Assembly (NCBI GenBank): GCA_049999725.1
Contig: JBNGIS010034957.1
Coordinates: 1-23,033 of the forward strand
DNA: 23,033 nt
Direction of reading: 5' to 3'
DNA from: Haplomitrium mnioides
Taxonomy: Eukaryota > Marchantiophyta > Haplomitriopsida > Calobryales
The notes under the pieces are model-generated. The model was not told the DNA's origin. It did not search any database and worked only from the letters and a program-made list of their open reading frames with translations. Both the position numbers and the translations under genes were made by a program. Of the stretch, positions 1-8,284 are shown one piece after another. Numbering within the stretch: the first letter of the stretch is position 1; every line of letters begins with the position of its first letter.

Positions 1-1
1 T

Positions 2-1455
2 TTGACAACTATTGTGCTCAACAAAATATTATGTGACTTTGAATGGCCACTGCGTGCAACTTTGTGTCTTCAGTTAGACAACACGACATGAGAGAATAAG
101 AATTCTATCTTATTTGGATATTTTAGTCTCCTTATTGCCAAGAATGTTTTCCAAAAAATCAAGGTGGGATTTCTCATGGTTGGCCATACTCACGATCAAA
201 TCGATCAAATGTTCAACCAATTTTTGAGATATTTGAAACGTGTCAAAGCTTTCACGATTACAAGTCTTAGCAAGGTGCTACAATTATCGTATAATCCTAA
301 ACCTCATGTAACTCTTTTCATAAAAACTTGTGATTTCAAAATGTTTCTACAACAACGTCTCTCTTTGGCTCAAAAGATATATGGTATTATGTTTAATCAA
401 CAATTCAAGTTCCAATTGAGTGATTGTAAGGCAAAGATTTGGAGCAAATAGTTTTCAACAAATGAATTTTGGCTACCTTCGGATGGTATTTTTCAACTCA
501 AGTGTCTACCTAAAGTGAATAGAGAATTTTAGGTTCAATGTTGATTCCTCTTAAGGCATTTTTTGAAATAAAACAATCTTAAAAGGAAGAAAGAGAAGTT
601 GATGCCAAGAAAGTGGCTTTGCAATAAGGGTTGACATAAGTGAGAATTGCTACAAGTTCTTTACAAATTTTGATATTCAATGGTGGAATGATTTTTTTCT
701 TGCCCAACAAGAGATTGCGGCCTACATCCTTGAAAACAAAAGATGATGACTCAAAGCGAAATTCACCTTTCTACCTTCACAACCGACAAACACTTGTAAT
801 GATTCTCAAAATGTTTGTTTAAGTTCTCAACTTGATGCTCAATAGACAGAAGAAGATACTCCAATACAACAAACACTTTCTACACGTTGAGCAATCTATG
901 ATAGAGCACCTAGGCCATGAGAAGGGACTCTTGCGCACAATTCTTGATACAGACACAAATTTGGCAATCTAGATGAGATGAAAGCTCTAATGTTTATTTG
1001 TGTTGCTACATCTCTAAATCCAAGTGGCAGACCGTTTTGGGTTGCCAAAGTCCTCCAAGTTTTGTCATTTGATGAGGAAGAACCCCCAAACTCGAAACGA
1101 GTACGTGTTCAATGGTTTGCTTGTGAGGTTGAAGATGCATTTTCTAGATAATACTTCCCTAAAAAAACAGCAACAACAAAAGAGAAACACAAATCAAAGT
1201 TATATATTGATATACTTGATGTGACACAAATCACGATTCTATGTCTTGATTTTTTTTCTTACACAAAAAAACCAATTGAGAAAAACCACTCCAGCTACCA
1301 TTAAATCAAATCTATTTGAGCATGAAAGACAAAAAGCAATCAATTCTGATATGTTTGAAAGAGATTCAATCAATGTTATTAACATTGAGACAAATCAAGT
1401 AAATCTTGATGAGTCTTGTGAAGCTGAATCCAAAGAAGTCGAGACGGGTGACTAA
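2..1455 (+). pseudogene. Decayed DUF7869-like gene, possibly transposon-derived, 5' end outside window
   Basis: Frame 2 can be read from base 2 to about 570 with stops only at 89, 449, 530 and 542. It contains QLDNTT-(stop)-ENKN near 71-103, then KVGFLMVGHTHDQIDQMF at 161-214. An LDN..RENKN block followed by a VGHTHEDID block is what I associate with DUF7869 proteins, which are widespread uncharacterised eukaryotic proteins with a likely nuclease-like acidic core. The family name is from memory. After one or more frameshifts, frame 3 resumes near 948 with PFWVAKVLQV and RVRVQWFACEVEDAF (1035-1148). This resembles a small BAH- or chromo-like beta-barrel at the C-terminus. It has a stop at 1149, and the tail continues in frame 1 to 1455. 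The stop at 89 sits where CGA (Arg) is expected, and 530 and 542 may be former TGG or CAG/CGA codons, which suggests C-to-T decay. The role is unknown. A transposase-like or domesticated origin is inference. Confidence 0.6.
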
Positions 1456-1960
1456 AGTAATTTAAGAATTTCATTGTATATTTCTAGTGTAAATCATTCC
1501 AAGTTGAATATTATTTTTTGTAAATGAAACTTGAATCTTTAGTTAATATTTTTATTTGGTTTGTAAAATATTTTCTTATCCAAAATGTAGTTATGTTCTT
1601 TCTTAGTTTGGTGCTTGCTAGAAGAGTTTAAGGTTATTGTATTGCTAAAGCATTTGTTTAAATTGACTACTTATCTTTTGCTTCTAATGACTTTGATGTA
1701 AAACTCCAAACTTTCGGCGCACTTTGACTCAGATGTAGAGTTTTGACCCGTTTTGATTTTAGATTCCGGATTAGAAAACAAAATCTTTAGCGTAGATAGA
1801 GTTTGTTGCGAAAAATAGAACCTTTAGTGCCTAAATCCTTGGTAGCAGAAGTTTGAAGCCTATGCGCTTATAGACTTTCATTCGCAAGTTGAAACATCAT
1901 GTGTGCAAAAACTATCCTACGAAATTTAAAACCTATGTTCTTGACATTCCTTGTTGTGGA

Positions 1961-2067
1961 GTGTTAAGATGGTGAGTTTAGATTCCTATGCGCGCATAGA
2001 CTTTGGGGTGGAGTGTTTAGATGTTGAGCTTGGATTCCAATGCGTGAATAGACTTTGGGGTGGAAGT
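1961..2067. repeat. Two tandem 54-bp units with a palindromic core
   Basis: Unit 1 is 1961-2014 and unit 2 is 2015-2067. Both read GTGTT/GTTT..AGATG..TGAG, then GGATTCC or AGATTCC, then an ATGCG core, then ATAGACTTTGGGGTGGA. Unit 1 carries the core CTATGCGCGCATAG, which is a perfect palindrome. In unit 2 the core is degraded to CAATGCGTGAATAG. The same core builds the 24-bp array near 21.6-22.0 kb. Confidence 0.8.
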
Positions 2068-3286
2068 CCAAGCCTTCCACACATTCTACTTCTTACATAG
2101 AACCCCAAAGCTTCTACATACAAAGACTATCAACTAGAATTTAGTTTCAACACTAGTAAAAGACTCTTTTGTAGAACTCAAAACCTTTGTTTAGTAGAAT
2201 CAAGTCAAAAACTTATAGATGTTTCTTGTTTACACTGTTAATTCAATCTCTTTAGCCACTGTCTTTATGATTCTTATCTATGACTCCTTTGTTTAGATGT
2301 TTCATTGAATTATAAAATATTTTTAAATGCTGAAATCTTTTTTTAAAGCCCACTTTAACTTTTGCGTTCATGGATTTTTAACTACAAATGAAGGCTTCTT
2401 TCTTGCTTGAACTTGAAAATAGAGCAACTAAATCCATGCAATGTTTCATTTTGTTGGTTTCAGTGTCTATGACTGTAAACTCATTCCCTTGACTTCTAGT
2501 CTACTTGGACACTTTCCTCATGTTTTGTAATTGTTTTTCTAAAAAATAAATTTTAAATAGCACCATGTCTATACGCACATAGATTTTATGCAACCAAATA
2601 TATTTCAAAATAGTTTTTTTTACATATATTTCAGTTTTTAGGCCATGAATTGTAATCAATGATAAATGCAAGTTTCTTGTGAAAACTTACCATAGTTTTT
2701 ATACTTTTCATTGATTTCAAGATTTCCAATATTTTCATAAAAACTTAGAATATTGTTTGATTTTGCAAAATGAAATTGACTCTCGCTCTATCATCCTTGT
2801 TAAAACAACCAAAAATAAAGCTTAAAAACTCATGTATTTTTTGTTTTTAAAAAATATCATCATTTTCTCTATTTTTGAGCTCAAAACCCACGTTTTTTTC
2901 CAAAAAAAAGATTCGTGTTTTGACTAGCATGTTTTTGGTTCAAAGTAGTGGCTATTTATGCTTGAAATACCATCTTCTCTATAGCTTCTTATTTCCAAGT
3001 GCCATTTTTTTAAAGTGAAACGGTCATAAATTGCTCAAATGTACGATAGAATTCAGTTAGACCCTAAAACCCTATATGTTGTGTTTGATCAATCAAAGCT
3101 TCCCATTTCTAATTAACCTCATTCATATATAAGATCAAGAAGTGAATACTATGTGTGAATAGAATCAAAAACCTTTATTGAAGTTCACTTGGCACTGGAA
3201 AAAACCAATTTTCAAAATTGAGCATTGAAAATCACCAATTTTTTGTCGTTAATTATTATTTTTCTACTAAACATGAACATTGTTGG

Positions 3287-3308
3287 AACATGAACATGAA
3301 CATGAACA
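3287..3308. repeat. CATGAA hexanucleotide microsatellite
   Basis: The hexamer CATGAA is repeated about three and a half times, preceded by a near copy at 3271-3280. It is a simple repeat with no evident function. Confidence 0.7.
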
Positions 3309-3792
3309 AATGTATTTAATGCACCAAAACATTGCTATTATATATTTTCAAGCTTTATAACAATATGTTAAGGATAAAAAATTGATCAAAACATAAAACA
3401 ATTTATAAGAAGCACATTTAATCAAACAAAGATGTATATTTGGGCATGGACTTCATTATTTGCAATTTTCAAACTTATGCTTTCAAGTTCCAACTATTCA
3501 CTCAAATGATGAAAATCAAACAAGAACAACCATGTATACATAGATTTCATACTTGTTGAATGAAAATTAAAAGTTATTAAACAACTTGAAAACAACACAT
3601 TGAAAATTGACACAGAAGCTTGTTCAAAGTAAGCAAATCAGTGTAGTAACCTTCATATATTTCCAAATTGTTTATTCCTCATAGTAGGTTCTTATCAATC
3701 TTTGTTATGAGTTTTTCCCACTTTCCAAAAGAAATAGAGAAACTCTTACTAAAATAATAGCTAGCACTCTATACCACCATGAGTACTTACAA

Positions 3793-3932
3793 TTTGGTCA
3801 TCTTGATTGTTGAGCAAGGTCAGAAGTCCATTAGACAATGTAGCCTTCTTTGACAAAACTCGATGCATGTCTTCTATCTTAAGACTCTCTAATCTCTTCA
3901 TAGTATCCACTCTCAATCTAGAATCCAACTTC
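3793..3932 (-). pseudogene. Exon-like open stretch, family not recognised
   Basis: Minus-strand reading gives about 46 codons starting KLDSRLRVDTMKRLESL and ending LLTLLNNQDDQI. The composition is normal for a protein, with Lys, Leu, Asp and Glu. On the minus strand the right edge is a usable acceptor (TTTCAAACAG then AAG). The left edge is a strong donor (AAATT then GTAAGTA). The larger open frame at 3761-4069 reads on past both edges without a stop, so openness alone is weak support; the splice signals are the better evidence. A further stretch near 4060-4125 (RFKAPNVFVEDLFDIWFGA in another frame) may be part of the same decayed gene. I do not recognise the protein. It could be a broken host gene, a captured exon, or chance. 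Confidence 0.3.
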
Positions 3933-4259
3933 TGTTTGAAACCAAAATAAGCCCAATGTAAGAGTATGGAAACAAAACTAAAGCAATAAAGCCTTGCAAG
4001 AACTTGCCAAACCAATTCACAACAAAGGAGCCCCAAACCAAATATCAAAGAGGTCCTCAACAAACACATTTGGAGCCTTAAACCTAATTTTTGTCAACAC
4101 TTTGACCATGCTCAACAATTCTTCTTGAATGTTGAAAATTTTGTTAAAAAGCCAAAAAGATCATTCCTAAAAGTGTGGATGCACAAAATTCTACAAAGTC
4201 AAACCTAATAAGTAAGAACTTAGGAAACTAGAAGTAATAGTCACATAAAAGGTTGCAAG

Positions 4260-4449
4260 TGTCACAATATTTATATCAAGCTAACTAACTTAGGTTAATA
4301 AATATCTAATTAAGGTTAGATAATAAGGTAGTTACAGCCACTTGCCCATATATACAAAGGGGCATATTGTAACAACACACATATGTGAATTATGTATTGG
4401 AAGAGAGTTGTGGATATATACACTACATATATTTATGTGAAATATAACA
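4260..4449 (+). repeat. Short copia-type LTR-like block, about 190 bp
   Basis: The block starts TGTCACAATATTT and ends AAATATAACA, so it has TG...CA ends. It contains a promoter-like core CCCATATATACAAAGGGGC (4345-4363), then a run of CACACATATGTG. The next bases, AAGTTATCACC, resemble a degraded initiator-Met primer-binding site (TGGTATCAGAG), which would make this a 5' LTR. The flanks CAAG (4256-4259) and CAAG (4448-4451) could be part of a target duplication if the true end is a few bases earlier, so the exact right edge is uncertain. A partner LTR was not found in the window. Confidence 0.5.
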
Positions 4450-4459
4450 AGTTATCACC

Positions 4460-5130
4460 ACAACTAATTTTATTTTATTTTTACAAATTTGTGTGAGAAA
4501 GTCAAATTTTTATTGTGAAGGCACTTTTTTGTAAACATGATTGGTTGGTGATCTAGATACTATCCTTCCAAAATTCTCAGAGATATGATAATTCTAACCT
4601 ATTGAAAATTTGAACTAATATACTTAAAGAGGCAAATTCTAAAGATCTAAGGATCTAAATTTCTAAAACATATTTATGGTTCACTAAATTAAATTTAATG
4701 GAATTATAAAATTATATATAGATCTCCATTGACTTCAAGGATCTTAAACACAACATTGTTGAGATAATTCATCTCCATATAACAAAAAAAGAACATTAAT
4801 TTGAAAATTACATGATTGTACAAACAACTCAAATTCTAAACTATAGCAATCAATCAAAAAAAAAGTCACACTAATAACTTACCAATAGAAAACTTCAAAT
4901 TCAATCAATAGTCGTGATTTATTTTCTAAAACATGAAATACAAATTGCCAAATTAATGTGTTTCAAACCACGAATACTCAGATTCTATGAAATCTAAAAC
5001 TAAAATCAACAAATTCCAAAATATAATTTCTTGGATTCTGAATTTCTTGGAAACTAAATTCAGAATATATGCAACATTCATACACAAACAAAATGACAAC
5101 ATTTACAAAATTGAATTTCAAATAACTGGC
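4460..5130. other. AT-rich leader-like stretch, no gene seen
   Basis: This very AT-rich sequence lies between the LTR-like block and the gag remnant. It fits the untranslated leader of a copia element, but nothing in it is diagnostic. Confidence 0.35.
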
Positions 5131-5139
5131 CATAGATAG

Positions 5140-5540
5140 CCATAATTACTTATCATAGAGCTTAGATATGGAAGCACATCTAACCGCCAAGGAATAACAA
5201 TACATTGTCATCACTGATGATGGTCCTATCTTATGACAAAAATACGTTAGTATTAATCAAACACTATATTACATAATCATTGAAAACTCAATATCTAAAT
5301 GAATTCAACCCATGCATTTATGGGAAGAATTGAAAATTGTATATGACAATATGTGTTTAATTTCCTTACTTGCAGCACCCCACAACTAAATTAGCTTTAC
5401 ATCTTGAGACTTTAAAACCATAGCTGAATACAACAACAAAATTTTTTGCATTGTCTCCCAACTCGATGTATGCAAGCAGCTAGTTGACGATGTTGAAAAT
5501 TTTGAAAAACCATTGTCAACCTTCTAAGGTCTTGTTTTTC
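5140..5540 (+). pseudogene. gag: Decayed Ty1/copia-type gag (UBN2-like) fragment
   Basis: Plus-strand frames give YLS-(stop)-SLDMEAHLTAKE (5150-5195), then MHLWEELKIVYDNM (5312-5353), then DFKTIAEYNNKI followed by IVSQLDVCKQLVDDVENFEK (5410-5512) and PLSTF. The order of W..D.e.hL, LW..L...YD and tI.EYN....I.SQL..c is typical of the UBN2 family of copia gag proteins, which form the capsid shell around element RNA. Several in-frame stops and at least one frameshift break it. Protease and integrase do not follow, so the element is truncated. It lies downstream of the LTR-like block at 4260-4449 in the expected orientation. It may or may not belong with the copia RT fragment at 16.6-18.1 kb. Confidence 0.65.
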
Positions 5541-5689
5541 CATAATTCTAAACTTGGACTTCTTAGAACCCTTCTATTTGCAACAAATACAGAAACCCCT
5601 ACATTACATAATGTCAGTGCTAGCCTGAGAAATGCCAAGAATAGAGATACTTTCAATAAAGAGAGGGGTAGATGATTCCCAAGTAGGGG

Positions 5690-5800
5690 TTGTAATTCTT
5701 TATTCAAAGAATGTTATAGAACATAGTATACCCCTATATATAGAGGGGCATGGATGTATACATAAGGGGAACCTTTGACCCCTCACTATCAATCAATCTA
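5690..5800 (+). promoter_or_regulatory. LTR-like promoter core
   Basis: CCCCTATATATAGAGGGGC at 5731-5749 is a near-palindrome around a TATA box and is followed by CATGG. It closely matches the core of the LTR-like block (CCCATATATACAAAGGGGC at 4345-4363). The surrounding sequence does not align between the two, so this is probably the promoter of a different or badly decayed LTR. The rest of 5800-5990 has a short CT run (5840-5851) and nothing else supportable. Confidence 0.4.
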
Positions 5801-5989
5801 TCTATCACTGTGTGTGGAGGAATGTACAGCGCAACGGCTCTCTCTCTCTGTGTAATGCATGTACCACAACAAAGAAAGAGTTTCACCTATGTACAAATAT
5901 TTACAGCGAAATCTTTAAAGATTATGTTGGTGTACAAAATATTGCAAGTTTATCTTTACTACTAGAACTCTATATGGTTTTTTCACAAG

Positions 5990-6561
5990 GAAAATTCACA
6001 ACACACTTTGTTATACAACTATACACACCTATATTATGCACACAAATTAGCACAAGAGTAGCGCATAAGGAACTTCCAAAACTCACAAGATAAGAAATGG
6101 CCAACAAGACACTCTCCCTTCTTTAAATACTAAATTAAAAAACTTGCTTACATAGGTGGAGGAACCTCATTGGTTTCTTTTCTATCCTCTTTTGGTTAGA
6201 CCACCCTTTTCTCTTACTCTAATTAGACACCCTTTACTTTTATTCTGCTTTTGCCATGTGTTTTATCTTAGAAACTTTTATTTTTCTTTAGCTCTTTTAT
6301 TTTCCACGTGTTCTTATCTAAGAACCTTCTACTTTCTTTAATCTTGTGCTTGTCACATGTCATTATCCTCTTCTAAAGTAGTATTTCTAGACTTTCTCAT
6401 TCAATTTAGTTTTTTGACTTTCTCTCCTCTTGTAATATATTCTTCTCTATAATAGCCATTGTTTTTTGATACTCTTGCTTAGTAATGACTTTCTAGACAT
6501 AGTTGACTCTATATCTTACTCTAGTTTTAGATATTTCTGACTAAAGTTAGTTTCCATTACA
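5990..6561 (-). repeat. Left LTR (3' LTR) of chromovirus copy A
   Basis: This block aligns along its length with 15669-16248 in the same orientation. Shared landmarks include GCACAAGAGTAGC, ACTCTCC.TTCTTTA, GTGGAG.AACCT.ATTGGTT, AGAACCTTCTACTT, TTTCTAGACTTTCT, TAATGACTTTCTAGACATAG and the end CATTACA. The outer edge near 5990 is diverged and approximate; the inner edge at 6561 is firm. Many substitutions and small indels separate the two LTRs, indicating an old element. The element reads on the minus strand, so this is its 3' LTR. Confidence 0.8.
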
Positions 6562-6576
6562 GTCCTCCCCTCTTTC
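6562..6576 (-). other. Polypurine tract of copy A
   Basis: Immediately inside the left LTR, the minus strand reads AAAGAGGGGAGGAC. This is the expected position and composition of the polypurine tract that primes plus-strand DNA synthesis. Confidence 0.75.
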
Positions 6577-6662
6577 AAGAGGCAACGTCCTTGTTGCAAG
6601 AAAGAGAGTTCTCAAAAGAGTAAACTAAAGCATGTTCTCAAGTGGTTTCATAAAGGAGGTAC
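6577..6662 (-). pseudogene. pol: C-terminal end of chromovirus pol, separated from its body by the nested insertion
   Basis: Minus-strand reading starts YLLYETT-(stop), the counterpart of YPFYEATW in copy B, and then runs to the polypurine tract. It is the second half of the chromodomain whose first half ends at 11127. The separation is caused by the insertion 6663-11126. The sequence aligns with 16263-16365 of copy B, including TTGCAAG.AAGAGAGTTCTC. Confidence 0.7.
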
Positions 6663-6679
6663 CTATAAGACTGTGGTTG
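6663..6679 (+). repeat. Left terminal inverted repeat of the nested insertion
   Basis: CTATAAGACTGTGGTTG. It pairs with 11110-11126 with two mismatches and lies exactly where homology to the chromovirus stops. Confidence 0.75.
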
Positions 6680-7048
6680 TTATGTTATATGTATTTTTTT
6701 TCAAATTTTTGTGAAAATTGTAATCATTATGTGAACAATGATATTTGGGGACCAAATAAGGAAGTAATTTATTATAGTGGATTTTGTAATGGAGCTCCTT
6801 TGCACGGGTGCTTTCATATTGTAACTTTTGTAAATATTTTGTAAAATAGTAAAGTAAGTATTGGGTATATGTTAAGTAAAAATGTTGCTTGCTTGTTGAA
6901 ATGTATAGACGTAAGTTGTGATCTTACTATGTAAGTGCTAGTCTGAGTTACATGTGATTAATAATATGTATGTATAATTGTGAATTCCATAAGTTCTTGT
7001 AAAGAGTTCAAGGAGAGACACTAGTGTGAGGTTCAACCCAGTGAAGAT
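6680..7048. other. AT-rich subterminal stretch of the nested insertion
   Basis: No gene was recognised. The sequence is AT-rich, in contrast to the motif array that follows. Confidence 0.4.
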
Positions 7049-8240
7049 GGGAGGTGCGTTTTTGAGTCAGTGGAAAGGTACAACTTGGAAGTGCGTTTGG
7101 CAGCAACTCTGGAGTACAATGAGGAGGTTTGAATTAGGGTTCCATTGAATAAGAGCAATTCGAGAGTGTACGTGTATTTTACAAGTGCATCATTGAATTT
7201 GGAGGAGTCCTTTTTTGGAACCCAGAGGTTCATTTTTTGGAGGCTCGACATTAAGCATTTGTCTAGCATTCAAAGGCACTTTCAAAAACATAGCATTCAA
7301 AATCGAAGGTGTTGTCTTCGGGAGATTTCCTTTGGCCAAATCGGAGGTGTTACTCAGAGACGTATTCAGAGGTGTCCCTTTTTGGAACTTGGAAGTGCTT
7401 ATCAAAGAGGTGTTTTTTAGAGTGAGGAGTCACTATGCTTTGAAAGTCAATGCGTTTTAGGACTCGAAGGTGCAGGTTTTGGAGCGGAAACAACATAACA
7501 AGGTTCTTCGGAAGTGCATCGGGCAGCGAATTGGAGGCACCAAAATACATAGCATTTTTTTTCGGAGGGCTCACTTAGGGTTGCAGCATTCAAAGGTCTG
7601 ATGCTCAGAGGTGTTGCGGTTGGTGTCCGGATTTTGGAGGCTTGTTGTTCGCGATTTGGAGGTGTGCTGTGGAGGTTTCAGATTGGCGATTCGTAAGTGT
7701 TTTCGGAGCTTGGAAGTTTGCAAAATCAGAAGGTGGCCTTGGATATCGAAGGTCTGTTTCTCGGAGGTGCTATGGTTGGCGTTCGGATTTTGGAGGCTTG
7801 TTGTTTGCGATTCAGAGGTGCTTTTGGAGGATTTTGGGGTTGCTACGTTTAGATTTTGGGACATCCATTCAGAGGTGCGACGTTTAGGGTTGATATTTAG
7901 AGGAATTTTGGAGGTGAGCATTCAAATTTTCAGAGGTTTGCATTTCGAAGGTTCAGTATTCAAAACTCGGAGGTGTGTCCTTTTTCCGCTAGGAAGTTCT
8001 TTGGAGGTGCTTTAATCGGAAATACATCAGTCAAAGGTATTTCTTTTGGAGCTCGTAAGTGCATTTTTCAGAAGTATGCAAGTAGTAGTCAGTGGTGTTT
8101 GTTTTGGATTTCAAAGGCGCGGTACAGTATTTGGTGTCTCAAAGTTGTGACATATAGAAGTGCATTTGGAAGCGGGCAGATCTGTGTTTCGGAGGTGCAT
8201 GGCTGCAATTTGGAGGAGAGGTGTTTTTGTAGTTCAGAGG
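7049..8240 (+). repeat. Array of about 35 short GGAGGTG-like motifs
   Basis: A motif close to TCGGAGGTGCTTT recurs in one orientation roughly every 33 bp. Examples are TCGGAGGTG at 7343, 7773, 7968 and 8200, CAGAGGTG at 7368, 7606, 7813 and 7870, TTGGAGGTG at 7657 and 7905, and GGAAGTGC at 7391 and 7508 (start points approximate). Spacing is irregular, so it is not a simple satellite. It ends just before the start codon at 8285. CACTA-type transposons carry arrays of short subterminal motifs bound by their own protein, and this could be such an array. It could also be a repeat-built leader. Confidence 0.75.
7611..7820 (+). repeat. Imperfect tandem duplication, about 162-bp period, within the motif array
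   Basis: GGATTTTGGAGGCTTGTTGT occurs near 7628 and again near 7790. The similarity extends on both sides: GGTTGGTGTCC versus GGTTGGCGTTC before it, and TCGCGATTTGGAGGTG versus TTGCGATTCAGAGGTG after it. The array therefore grew partly by segmental duplication. Confidence 0.75.
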
Positions 8241-8284
8241 TTTGCTTCAGAGTGCATTCTACTGTTGTTTATTGTTGTTTTAAG

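Larger units (their letters stand above)
1456..3792. other. AT-rich non-coding stretch
   Basis: I see no supportable gene in this stretch. It is AT-rich with homopolymer runs. It contains the 54-bp duplication at 1961-2067, scattered single copies of a palindromic ATGCGCGCAT-like core (for example 1861-1876 and near 2564-2587), and a short CATGAA microsatellite at 3287-3308. If the minus-strand exon at 3793-3932 is real, this stretch could be intron. Confidence 0.5.

Noticed and set aside
5726-5764. GTATAC...GTATAC palindrome as a possible terminator or MITE
   Set aside because: The arms are short and it is better explained as a TATA-box promoter core of an LTR.
7571-7921. 116-codon minus-strand open stretch with Thr/Ser/Gln-rich repeats
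   Set aside because: It is the reverse strand of the motif array. Its repeating residues (TSE, TTSLQNP) follow from the DNA repeats, so it is not independent evidence of a protein.
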